Assembly: GCF_020741395.1 (NCBI RefSeq)
Contig: NZ_DYZA01000013.1
Location: 1 to 20,506 of the forward strand
DNA: 20,506 nucleotides
Source: Mailhella massiliensis
GTDB taxonomy: Bacteria > Desulfobacterota > Desulfovibrionia > Desulfovibrionales > Desulfovibrionaceae
Direction: 5' to 3'
Position 1 is the first letter of the stretch. Each line of letters opens with the position of its first letter. Shown here piece after piece: positions 1-7,541 of this stretch. A program made the position numbers and the translations under genes. Under the pieces are notes generated by a model that ran no database searches, had not been told where the DNA came from, and saw nothing but the letters and a program-made list of their open reading frames with translations.

Positions 1-20
1 AATCGCATCAGTACTTCTTC

Positions 21-36
21 TGGCACGCTTCTTGCT
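21..36 (+). promoter_or_regulatory. sigma-54 (-24/-12) promoter of glnN
   Basis: The sequence TGGCACG-N4-TTGCT matches the RpoN consensus TGGCACG-N4-TTGCW at every fixed position. The GG (22-23) and GC (34-35) dinucleotides are 10 bases apart, as required. Transcription would start about a dozen bases further on, near 46-48, leaving a leader of about 40 bases before glnN. Such promoters need an AAA+ activator bound upstream. That upstream region lies outside the window. A GAF-AAA+-Fis activator is encoded at 8872-10458. Confidence 0.85.
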
Positions 37-70
37 TTTCCAGAGGCAGAAACAGCAACGGAGCCTTCCC

Positions 71-77
71 AAAGGAG
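71..77 (+). promoter_or_regulatory. ribosome binding site of glnN
   Basis: AAAGGAG lies 9 bases before the ATG at 87 and fixes the glnN start. It sits between the sigma-54 promoter and the gene. Confidence 0.85.
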
Positions 78-86
78 TTAATCCCT

Positions 87-2201
87 ATGTCAAACCCTGC
101 ATCGACAAGGCATGACGACGAATATTTCGGCTGCGACGTGTTCACCCTCGACGCCATGCGTCAGCATCTTCCCCACGAGGTCTATGTAAACCTGGAGCAG
201 ACGGCGCTGAACGGCACCCGCCTCGACCCCGCCATTGCCGGGACCGTGGCCAACGCCATGAAGGACTGGGCCGTTTCCCGGGGCGCCACACATTACACCC
301 ACTGGTTCCACCCGCTCACCGGCCTCACTGCGGAAAAGCACGACGCCTTCCTCCAGTGCGTGGACGGCAGGATGATAAGCTCCTTCTCGGGCAAGACGCT
401 GCTTTCCGGCGAGCCGGACGCCTCAAGCTTCCCCTCCGGTGGGCTTCGCTCCACCTTTGAGGCCAGAGGCTACACCGCCTGGGACCCCACCTCCCCGGTC
501 TTTCTCATCGGCCATACCCTGCACATCCCCACCATGTTCTATTCCTACACCGGGGAAGCGCTGGACAGAAAAGTGCCGCTTCTGCGCTCCGTATCCGCCG
601 TATCGCGGCAGGCTTTGCGCATCCTGCGCCTCTTCGGCAACGACAGGGCCCGCTATGTGACGGCGCAGGCCGGGCCGGAGCAGGAATACTTTCTCGTGGA
701 CAAGGCCCTTGCAGCGAAAAGGCCCGACCTTCTCATGACGGGCCGCACCCTCTACGGCGCCACCACGCCCAAGGGGCAGGAAATGGAAGACCATTATTTC
801 GGCGCCATTCCCGCCCGCGTCATGGCCTTCATGGAGGATCTGGAGCACACCCTGTTCCGCCTCGGCATACCGGCGCAGACGCGCCACAACGAAGTGGCCC
901 CGGCGCAGTTCGAGCTCGCGCCCATGTATGAGCAGGTAAACATCGCCACCGACCACAACATGCTGATCATGAACCTCATGCGCCACATCGCACCCCGCCA
1001 CGGCTTCATGTGCCTTCTGCACGAAAAGCCCTTTGAAGGCGTGAACGGCTCGGGCAAGCACAACAACTGGTCTCTTGCCGACTCCGAAGGCAACAACCTG
1101 CTCAGGCCCGGCGACACACCGCAGGACAACGCGCAGTTCCTGGTCTTCCTCGCCGCAGTGCTGCGCGCCGTGCACAGGCACGCGGCAATCCTGCGTCTCG
1201 GCACCATCGGCGCGGGCAATGATCACCGCCTCGGAGCCAACGAGGCCCCGCCCGCCATCATCTCCGTGTACCTCGGCGACCAGCTCGCGGAAGTGGTGGA
1301 TTCCTTCACGGGCAACGGCTCCTGCGAAAGGAAGGCAAGGCCCACGCTCAACATCGGCGTGGACGTGCTGCCGCCCCTGCCCCGCGACTATTCCGACCGC
1401 AACCGCACAAGCCCCTTCGCCTTCACGGGCAACAAGTTTGAATTCCGCGCCGTGGGCTCCTCGCAGTCCATCGCGCCCGCCAACATCGCCATAAATGCGG
1501 CCGTGGCATGCGCGCTGGAAGATATCGCCGACCGCCTGGAAGCGGAAACTGCCTCCGGCAAGGAGCTGAACCTTGCCGTTCAGGAGCTTCTCGGCGACCT
1601 TTTCACCGAACACGCGCCCATCGTATTCAACGGCAACGGCTACACCGAAGAGTGGACGGAGGAAGCCGCGCACCGCGGACTGCCCAACTATGCCAATACC
1701 GTGGAAGCCCTGGAGCACTACAGCGACCCCGACGTGCTCGGGGCCTTCTCCCGCCAGGGCATCCTGTCCGAACGCGAATGTCTCTCCCGCCAGGAAATCC
1801 TGCTGGAAAACTACGCCAAGACCATAGGCATCGAAGCCGCCACCGCGAGCCGCATGGGCCGCACCCTCATCGTGCCCGCGGCCATGAAGGCCCAGAGCGC
1901 GGCCGCCGACATGGTGAACAGCACCCGCGCCGCCATGGACCGAGTACCCGAGGCCGAAGCCGACTACCTGGAACTTCTCGCCTCCCTGACCGGAAAACTC
2001 ATGCTGGCCCTGCGAGCGCTGGATGAAAAGCGCATGGCCCTTGCCGGAACCGAAGGCGCAGATGCCTGCGCACGCTTCGCCCGCGATAAGGTGCTTCCGG
2101 CCATGAACGAATGTCGCGCTCTGGCCGACAGGCTGGAATCCGTCATGTCCTCCTCAGACTACCCCATGCCCGGTTACGCCGACCTCATGTGGACGCACTG
2201 A
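87..2201 (+). CDS. glnN: type III glutamine synthetase (GSIII, GlnN)
   Basis: ATP-dependent synthesis of glutamine from glutamate and ammonium, in the cytoplasm. At 704 residues it matches the GSIII family (about 700-730) and is far longer than GSI (about 470). Recognisable GS motifs include the glutamate-binding stretch AGPEQEYFLVDK (about residue 195), RHNEVAPAQFELAP (about 270), the ATP/metal region VNGSGKHNNWSL (about 325), and GTIGAGNDHRLGANEAPPAI (about 375). The C-terminal part is helical and GSIII-specific. Start at 87 is supported by AAAGGAG 9 bases upstream. The gene has its own sigma-54 promoter, which fits nitrogen control. The glutamate synthase genes follow on the same strand. 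No adenylylation site of the GSI type is expected in this family. The family call is firm; regulation is inferred from the promoter. Confidence 0.97.
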   Translation: MSNPASTRHDDEYFGCDVFTLDAMRQHLPHEVYVNLEQTALNGTRLDPAIAGTVANAMKDWAVSRGATHYTHWFHPLTGLTAEKHDAFLQCVDGRMISSFSGKTLLSGEPDASSFPSGGLRSTFEARGYTAWDPTSPVFLIGHTLHIPTMFYSYTGEALDRKVPLLRSVSAVSRQALRILRLFGNDRARYVTAQAGPEQEYFLVDKALAAKRPDLLMTGRTLYGATTPKGQEMEDHYFGAIPARVMAFMEDLEHTLFRLGIPAQTRHNEVAPAQFELAPMYEQVNIATDHNMLIMNLMRHIAPRHGFMCLLHEKPFEGVNGSGKHNNWSLADSEGNNLLRPGDTPQDNAQFLVFLAAVLRAVHRHAAILRLGTIGAGNDHRLGANEAPPAIISVYLGDQLAEVVDSFTGNGSCERKARPTLNIGVDVLPPLPRDYSDRNRTSPFAFTGNKFEFRAVGSSQSIAPANIAINAAVACALEDIADRLEAETASGKELNLAVQELLGDLFTEHAPIVFNGNGYTEEWTEEAAHRGLPNYANTVEALEHYSDPDVLGAFSRQGILSERECLSRQEILLENYAKTIGIEAATASRMGRTLIVPAAMKAQSAAADMVNSTRAAMDRVPEAEADYLELLASLTGKLMLALRALDEKRMALAGTEGADACARFARDKVLPAMNECRALADRLESVMSSSDYPMPGYADLMWTH

Positions 2202-2207
2202 GCATGC

Positions 2208-2267
2208 CCGGCCGGGAAAAAACCGGCCGGAACCGGAAACTTCCCGGGCGGGCCGCATGGCCCGCCC
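2208..2267 (+). terminator. two tandem hairpins after glnN (weak terminator or attenuator)
   Basis: The first stem pairs CCGGCCGG (2208-2215) with CCGGCCGG (2223-2230) over a GAAAAAA loop. The second pairs GGGCGGGCC (2246-2254) with GGCCCGCCC (2259-2267) over a GCAT loop. Both are perfect and very GC-rich. Neither is followed by a real T tract (only CTTCC), so they are not classic intrinsic terminators. They could cause partial termination, protect the glnN 3' end, or uncouple glnN expression from the glutamate synthase genes. Confidence 0.5.
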
Positions 2268-2346
2268 TTCCGGCGGACATGCCGGTACAAATATGCATCG
2301 CAGGCCTTTCCTGTCCCGGGAACCTGCACGAAAAGATAACAGACGC

Positions 2347-2361
2347 TCCGCGAAGCGCGGA
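2347..2361 (+). other. small hairpin upstream of the glutaminase gene
   Basis: TCCGCG (2347-2352) pairs perfectly with CGCGGA (2356-2361) over an AAG loop. It ends 10 bases before the ribosome binding site AAGGA (2371-2375) of the next gene. I see no convincing sigma-54 or sigma-70 promoter in the 2202-2382 gap, so the downstream genes may depend on read-through from glnN. Confidence 0.35.
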
Positions 2362-2382
2362 ACATATTGCAAGGAACACATC

Positions 2383-3489
2383 ATGTGCAGAATAGGGTCA
2401 ATTAAAAGCATCACGCCCGTGGGGCCGCGCACGGCGCTTGAACTCATGCTTCCCCAGCAGGAAGGGCACGACAATTCCGGCTACGCCATGGTCATGCAGG
2501 ACATGGCCGGGGCCTTCGGGGAATGGAAGGACAAGCCCCTTCTCTCCGCCGCATGCACGCGCGAAGGCATGCGCGCCGTGGACGACTACATGGCCGAACA
2601 TCACTTCTCCCTGCTCTTCAGCTGGACGCCCAAATACGACGCGAAGCCGGGCCTGAACATACGGCCCATGGAGCGCTATCTCTTCCGCGTGTACGACTAC
2701 CCGCCCCATTACCGTTACAGCAGCGACAAAGAAAAGGCCGACCTTCTGCTCGACACGCGCCTTGCCCTGCGCGCCATGTTGGAGAAAAAAAACGAAGGCT
2801 TCGTCTACTCCTTCTGGCCGGACGTGCTCACCCTCAAGGAAATCGGCGACCCGCGCGACATTGCCGCCTACTTCCGCCTCTGGGATGATTCCTGCCCCCT
2901 GCTTGCAAAGAACATCGTCACCCAGTGCCGGCAGAACACCAATTACGACATAGTGCGCTACGCCGCCCACCCCTTCTTCCTCCAGGGATACACCGTATGC
3001 GTCAACGGCGAGAACACCTTCTACACCAAGAACAAGGAATTCCAGAGGGCCCTGCACCGGGGCTACACCGGCTTTGAATCCGATTCCCAGTGCCTGCTCT
3101 ACAGCCTGCACTATGTACTGCACGAACTCAAATGGCCTCTGGAATACTTCAAGCACGTCATCACGCCCCTGCCCTTCGCGGAAATCGACAAAAGAGATGA
3201 TGCCGACGTTCTGTGCATCATCCGCGAGACTCTGGCGCACCTCGAAATCAACGGGCCGAACGCCGTGATCGGCATGCTGCCCGACAGCCGCATGATCTGC
3301 TGCTGCGACTCCAAGAAGCTCCGCCCCGTGGTGGTGGGCAGGACAAAGGGTATGGTCGCCGTATCTTCCGAAGTCTGCGGCCTCAACGCCGTCATGCCGG
3401 AGCGCGACAGCTCCCGCGACCTCTACCCCGGCGAAAGGGAAACCATCATCATCGACAACGACCTCAGGATAAGCACATGCAGGCAGTAA
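2383..3489 (+). CDS. glutamate synthase, stand-alone glutaminase (class II amidotransferase) subunit
   Basis: The predicted role is glutamine hydrolysis to supply ammonia to the FMN subunit encoded next. The start is fixed at 2383 because processing exposes Cys2 (MCRIGS), the N-terminal nucleophile of Ntn-type class II amidotransferases. AAGGA at 2371-2375 precedes it. An in-frame ATG at 2257 would bury that cysteine. The substrate-binding region resembles QEGHDNSGYAMV (about residue 25). At 368 residues it corresponds to the amidotransferase domain that forms the N-terminus of bacterial GltB (about 1,500 residues), here a separate gene as in archaeal-type systems. The stop overlaps the next start by 13 bases, so translation is probably coupled. 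Family assignment is good. Joining with the next two genes into one complex is inference from order. Confidence 0.9.
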   Translation: MCRIGSIKSITPVGPRTALELMLPQQEGHDNSGYAMVMQDMAGAFGEWKDKPLLSAACTREGMRAVDDYMAEHHFSLLFSWTPKYDAKPGLNIRPMERYLFRVYDYPPHYRYSSDKEKADLLLDTRLALRAMLEKKNEGFVYSFWPDVLTLKEIGDPRDIAAYFRLWDDSCPLLAKNIVTQCRQNTNYDIVRYAAHPFFLQGYTVCVNGENTFYTKNKEFQRALHRGYTGFESDSQCLLYSLHYVLHELKWPLEYFKHVITPLPFAEIDKRDDADVLCIIRETLAHLEINGPNAVIGMLPDSRMICCCDSKKLRPVVVGRTKGMVAVSSEVCGLNAVMPERDSSRDLYPGERETIIIDNDLRISTCRQ

Positions 3490-5114
3490 ACGCTCTCGAC
3501 ACCTATCCGGGCGACCTTCGCTGGATCATCCGGCACGATCCTTCCCGCTGCACCATGTGCGGCAGCTGCGTGGCCCAGTGCGCGCAGAACGCCATAGAGG
3601 CGGCCATGCTGCGCTGCGACGTCACCGTATCCGAAAAGCCCTGGCCTGAGCCGGAAAAAAGGCATCTCGCACGGCCAGTGATCCGCCAGAAGACGGACCT
3701 CGCCCACCTGTGCGTGGGATGCGGCTTCTGCGCCAGGGTATGCCCCAACGGGGCCATTTACCCCGAGCGCAACGCGGACCAGCGCTTCCCCGTCATAGGC
3801 CGGGCCAACGGCCCCATCCGCCGCGGCGGGCGCACCAACCTGAACACGCAGCGCACCCTCGACGCCATTGTGGTGGGCCGCATCAGCCAGATGACCGACC
3901 CGGCCCTCGACTCGGAGCGCCACACCTTCGACATGCGCGCGCCCCTGGGTCGCGTGCTGCCCTCCCGCGACCTTGCCGCAGAACTTCAGGTGCGGGACGG
4001 CAGACTCGTGAAGACCGGCCACACCCCGCCGGTGAACTGGATCTATCCGCTCATCTTCAGCGACATGTCCATAGGCGCGCTCTCCACCCGCGCCTGGGAG
4101 GCCGTGGCCATGGCCGCCGCCTACCTCAACGAGGAATGTTCCCTTCCCGTGCGCATGAGCTCGGGCGAAGGCGGCATGCCCGTGAAGCTCATGGAATCGG
4201 ACAAGCTCAGGTATTTCATCATCCAGATTGCCTCCGGGCATTTCGGCTGGGACCGCATCGTCAAGGCCCTGCCCCGCATGAAGGTCGACCCTGCGGGCGT
4301 GCTCATCAAGATAGGCCAGGGCGCGAAGCCCGGCGACGGCGGCCTTCTGCCCGCTTCCAAGGTAGCCCCGCACATACAGGCCATACGCGGCGTGCCGAAG
4401 TCCACCCTGCACTCCCCGCCGAACCATCAGGGCCTCTACTCCATCGAGGAGTCGGTGCAGAAGATGCACCTTTCCCTCAACGCGGCCTTCGGCTTCCGCG
4501 TGCCCGTGGCTATCAAGTGTGCGGCTTCGGCCACGTCGGTTTCCGTGTACAACAATCTCCTGCGCGACCCCTACCGCATCTGCGGCGGTTTCTTCATCGA
4601 CGGCATACAGGGCGGCACCGGCGCGGCCAACGAGGTCTCCCTCGACCACACCGGCCACCCCGTCGTGTCCAAGCTGCGCGACTGCTACCTCGCCGCCGTA
4701 GGCCAGGGCCTTCAGGGCCAGATACCCCTGTGGGCGGGCGGCGGCGTGGGCCTCACCGGCAACGCCGCGGCCGACGCCTTCAAGATGATATGCCTCGGCG
4801 CCAACGGCGTGTTCGTCGGCAAGCTCCTCATCCAGCTTTTAGGCTGCGTAGGCAACGAGAACGGCCGCTGCAACAACTGTTCCACGGGCCTGTGCCCCAA
4901 CGGCATCTGTTCGCAGGACCCGCGCCTTACGGCGCGGCTCGACGTGGACAGAGGGGCGCAGGCCATTGTGGACTATGTCCTCGCCTTCGACAGCGAACTG
5001 CGCAAGCTCATGGCCCCCATAGGCAACAGCTCCCTGCCCGTGGGCCGCTCCGACGCCCTCGTCGCCACCGACCGCGCCGTCGCCGACAAGCTCGGCATCG
5101 CCTACGCCTGCTGA
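3477..5114 (+). CDS. gltB: glutamate synthase, ferredoxin plus FMN synthase-core subunit
   Basis: This is the synthase core: 2-oxoglutarate plus ammonia, with electrons, gives glutamate on FMN. The 545-residue protein opens with a two-cluster ferredoxin domain, Cys25/28/31/35 (CTMCGSCVAQC) and Cys79/82/85/89 (CVGCGFCARVC). The TIM-barrel FMN domain spans about 150-500 and includes SSGEGGMPVKL (about 225), KIGQGAKPGDGGLLP (about 280), and STLHSPPNHQGLYSIEES (about 305). A cysteine cluster CNNCSTGLCPNGIC (about 465-478) occupies the place of the GltB Fe-S site. The start at 3477 overlaps the previous gene by 13 bases. The same frame stays open upstream to 3213, but that part lies over the glutaminase gene and has no matching domain. 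Amidotransferase and GXGXG domains are absent here and are supplied by the flanking genes. Confidence 0.92.
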   Translation: MQAVNALDTYPGDLRWIIRHDPSRCTMCGSCVAQCAQNAIEAAMLRCDVTVSEKPWPEPEKRHLARPVIRQKTDLAHLCVGCGFCARVCPNGAIYPERNADQRFPVIGRANGPIRRGGRTNLNTQRTLDAIVVGRISQMTDPALDSERHTFDMRAPLGRVLPSRDLAAELQVRDGRLVKTGHTPPVNWIYPLIFSDMSIGALSTRAWEAVAMAAAYLNEECSLPVRMSSGEGGMPVKLMESDKLRYFIIQIASGHFGWDRIVKALPRMKVDPAGVLIKIGQGAKPGDGGLLPASKVAPHIQAIRGVPKSTLHSPPNHQGLYSIEESVQKMHLSLNAAFGFRVPVAIKCAASATSVSVYNNLLRDPYRICGGFFIDGIQGGTGAANEVSLDHTGHPVVSKLRDCYLAAVGQGLQGQIPLWAGGGVGLTGNAAADAFKMICLGANGVFVGKLLIQLLGCVGNENGRCNNCSTGLCPNGICSQDPRLTARLDVDRGAQAIVDYVLAFDSELRKLMAPIGNSSLPVGRSDALVATDRAVADKLGIAYAC

Positions 5115-5171
5115 CCCCAGGAAAGCTCCGAGGCACACCCCGCCGGAACCTCATCCCGTAAAGGCAACGCC

Positions 5172-7496
5172 ATGTTTTTCATAGATACCCTCACCCAGCA
5201 CGAACGCATGTCCACGCAGAGCCTCCTGCTCGCCATATCCGAAGCCGTGGCCCGGGGCGAAACGGAGTTCAACATCCACGCCTCCGGCCAGCACGACATA
5301 GGCGGCCCCTTGTGGAACGCCGAAGGCCGTACCCTGCACTTTCATGTGACCAACCCCGGCCAGAGGGTGGGCTGCATGGGCCTCGACCACACCGATATCG
5401 TGGTGGAAGGCCCGGCCCCGGCCGACGCGGGCTGGCTCAACTCCGGCGCGCGCATCACCATCAAAGGCGACGCGGGCGACACTGCCGGCCACTGTGCGGC
5501 CTCGGGCATCATCTACATAGGCGGCCGCGCGGGCACGCGCACAGGCTCGCTCATGAAGCACGACCCGCTCTACCCCGAGCCCGAACTGTGGATTCTCCAA
5601 AACACCGGCTCCTTCCCCTGTGAATTCATGGGCGGCGGCAAAATGGTGGTCTGCGGGCTCGACGCGCCGGAAGGCTGCTCCGTGCTCGGCGAGCGGGCAT
5701 GCGTGGGCATGGTGGGCGGCACGGTCTACTTCCGGGGCAATCCCGGCTCCTTCGCCGAAGACGACGTGGCCGAGCATGCGCTCGACAGCGCCGATATCGC
5801 CTTCCTTCAGGAAGGTATGGCGGCTTTCCTCCGGGCCGTGGGCAGAAGCGATGCGCAAGAGCGCCTCACGCGCTGGGACGAGTGGCGCAAGCTTGAGCCC
5901 CGAAAGAGTGGCGAACACGCCTCCCACAGGCCCTCCATGGCCGAATACCGCCGGGAACGCTGGGTGAAGGGCGGTATCTTCAGCGACGTGGTGAGCGACG
6001 ATTTCCGTGTGAACGGCCTTGTGGCGCGCGGCGATTTCCGCCTGCGCGTGCCCTCCTGGGACAATGCAGCCGCGGCCGCCCCCTGCGAACACGCCTGCCC
6101 GGCGCACATCCCCACTCAGAAGCGCTACAACCTTCTGCGCGAAGGCCGCACCGAAGAGGCGCTCCGCCTTGTGCTCGACTATTCCCCCTTCCCCGGCTCG
6201 GTGTGCGGCCATGTGTGCCCGAACCCCTGCATGGAAGCCTGCACACGCGGATGCCGCATCGACTCGCCCGTGCAGATAGGACCCCTCGGCCTTGAATCCG
6301 CCTCCCTCACCGTGGAAAAGCCTGCCGTGCGCACCGGAAAGAACGTGGCCGTCGTGGGCTCCGGCGTGGCCGGCCTTTCCGCCGCGTGGCAGCTCGCCCG
6401 GCGGGGTCATGAAGTCACGGTGTACGAAGCTGACTCCGTGGTGGGCGGCAAGATAGAACAAGTCATTCCCAGGGAGCGCCTCGATCACGCCGTACTTCAG
6501 GCGGAAATCGCCCGCATCGGAAGCATGGGCGTTTCATTCGTGACGTCCTGCCCGGTGGACAGGGAAAAGTTCGACGCCCTGCGCAGGGAAAACGACGCCG
6601 TCATTGTGGCCGTGGGCGGTACGAAGGCCAGAATGTTCAACTGGCCCGGCAGCGAACGCATCATAGGCGGCATTGACTACCTGAAGGCCGTGAACCGCGG
6701 CGAACACCCCGCCACGGGCAGAAACGTCATCGTCATAGGCTGCGGCAACGCGGGCATGGACGTGGCGGCCGGAGCCTATGCCGAAGGCGCAGAACATGTA
6801 ACGTGCGTAGACGTGCAGAAGCCCGCTGCCTTTGAAAAGGAAATCGCCCACATCGAATCCCTGGGCGGCGAACTCGTGTGGCCCTTCATGACCAGCCGCA
6901 TCACGGAAGAAGGCATCCTCGACGATACGGGCCGCCTCATCCCCGGCGATATGGTCATCATCACCATCGGCGACGAGCCGGAAATCGACTTTCTGCCCGA
7001 GGGCGTGCGCACCTTCCGCAAAAGCTGGGTGGTGCCGGACGAGGACATGAGCATACTGCCCGGCGTGTTCGCCGCGGGCGACGTGGTGAAGCCCGGCCTT
7101 CTAGTTTCGGCTATCGGCTCCGGGGCGCGGGCGGCCGAGGCTGCCCACGCCTTCATGACGGGCGGGAACCTGCGTCCGGCCGACGGCCGCCCCGCGGCCT
7201 CTTCCCGCCTCAGCCTCGAATACTTTTCCCGCGTGCACAAGGAAGAGCTGCCCGCTCCGGCCGACGACTACTATCGCTGCATAAGCTGCGGCTCCTGCCG
7301 CGACTGCGCCATGTGCTTGAATTCCTGCCCAGAGAAGGCTATTTCCCGCGTGGAGATAAGCGGGCGCTTCGCCTATGTGTCGGACCCCGCGCGCTGCATA
7401 GGCTGCGGTATCTGCGCGGGCGTATGCCCCTGCGGCGTGTGGAACATGAAGGACAATGAAGCCATGCCCTTCCCGGCAGGGCGCAGCGTCGCCTGA
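5172..7496 (+). CDS. gltD: glutamate synthase fusion: GXGXG domain, GltD-like flavoprotein, C-terminal ferredoxin
   Basis: A 774-residue three-part protein. Residues about 1-245 form the GXGXG beta-helix that normally ends GltB (GDAGDTAGHCAASG; GGRAGTRTGS). About 295-385 is the Fe-S domain shared by GltD and dihydropyrimidine dehydrogenase (CEHACPAHIPTQKRYNLL; CGHVCPNPCMEACTRGCR). An FAD-binding GSGVAGLSAAW lies near 395, and an NAD(P)H-binding GCGNAGMDVA near 523. The C-terminus (about 700-755) is a ferredoxin with two CxxCxxCxxxCP motifs (CRDCAMCLNSCP and CIGCGICAGVCP), the first preceded by an extra CISCGSC. The likely role is moving electrons from NAD(P)H, or from ferredoxin, to the FMN core. 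The ATG at 5172 has AAAGG (5160-5164) upstream; ATG 5208 is a weaker alternative. The natural electron donor cannot be told from sequence. Confidence 0.9.
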   Translation: MFFIDTLTQHERMSTQSLLLAISEAVARGETEFNIHASGQHDIGGPLWNAEGRTLHFHVTNPGQRVGCMGLDHTDIVVEGPAPADAGWLNSGARITIKGDAGDTAGHCAASGIIYIGGRAGTRTGSLMKHDPLYPEPELWILQNTGSFPCEFMGGGKMVVCGLDAPEGCSVLGERACVGMVGGTVYFRGNPGSFAEDDVAEHALDSADIAFLQEGMAAFLRAVGRSDAQERLTRWDEWRKLEPRKSGEHASHRPSMAEYRRERWVKGGIFSDVVSDDFRVNGLVARGDFRLRVPSWDNAAAAAPCEHACPAHIPTQKRYNLLREGRTEEALRLVLDYSPFPGSVCGHVCPNPCMEACTRGCRIDSPVQIGPLGLESASLTVEKPAVRTGKNVAVVGSGVAGLSAAWQLARRGHEVTVYEADSVVGGKIEQVIPRERLDHAVLQAEIARIGSMGVSFVTSCPVDREKFDALRRENDAVIVAVGGTKARMFNWPGSERIIGGIDYLKAVNRGEHPATGRNVIVIGCGNAGMDVAAGAYAEGAEHVTCVDVQKPAAFEKEIAHIESLGGELVWPFMTSRITEEGILDDTGRLIPGDMVIITIGDEPEIDFLPEGVRTFRKSWVVPDEDMSILPGVFAAGDVVKPGLLVSAIGSGARAAEAAHAFMTGGNLRPADGRPAASSRLSLEYFSRVHKEELPAPADDYYRCISCGSCRDCAMCLNSCPEKAISRVEISGRFAYVSDPARCIGCGICAGVCPCGVWNMKDNEAMPFPAGRSVA

Positions 7497-7508
7497 CACA
7501 ACTTTTTC

Positions 7509-7525
7509 CTCCGGCACGGCCGGAG
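7509..7525 (+). other. small hairpin between the gltD-like gene and dapL
   Basis: CTCCGGC (7509-7515) pairs perfectly with GCCGGAG (7519-7525) over an ACG loop, in a 45-base gap. No T tract follows, so read-through into dapL is expected. Confidence 0.35.
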
Positions 7526-7541
7526 AATCTCTGGAGCTACC

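Noticed and set aside
423..1718. Long open frame on the - strand inside glnN (431 codons), and similar ones opposite other genes
   Set aside because: These are shadows caused by high GC at third codon positions of the real + strand genes. They have no ribosome binding sites and no family-like sequence.
2284..2298. Sigma-54-like element upstream of the glutaminase gene (GG...GC)
   Set aside because: The GG and GC are 9 rather than 10 bases apart and the flanking bases do not match consensus.
2257..2382. Upstream in-frame extension of the glutaminase gene
   Set aside because: It would bury the catalytic N-terminal cysteine (MCRIGS), and the ATG at 2383 has its own ribosome binding site.
3213..3476. 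Upstream in-frame extension of the FMN glutamate synthase gene
   Set aside because: It lies over the coding end of the glutaminase gene and reads as out-of-frame translation (Arg/Pro/His-rich) with no domain match. The start at 3477 begins just before the ferredoxin domain.
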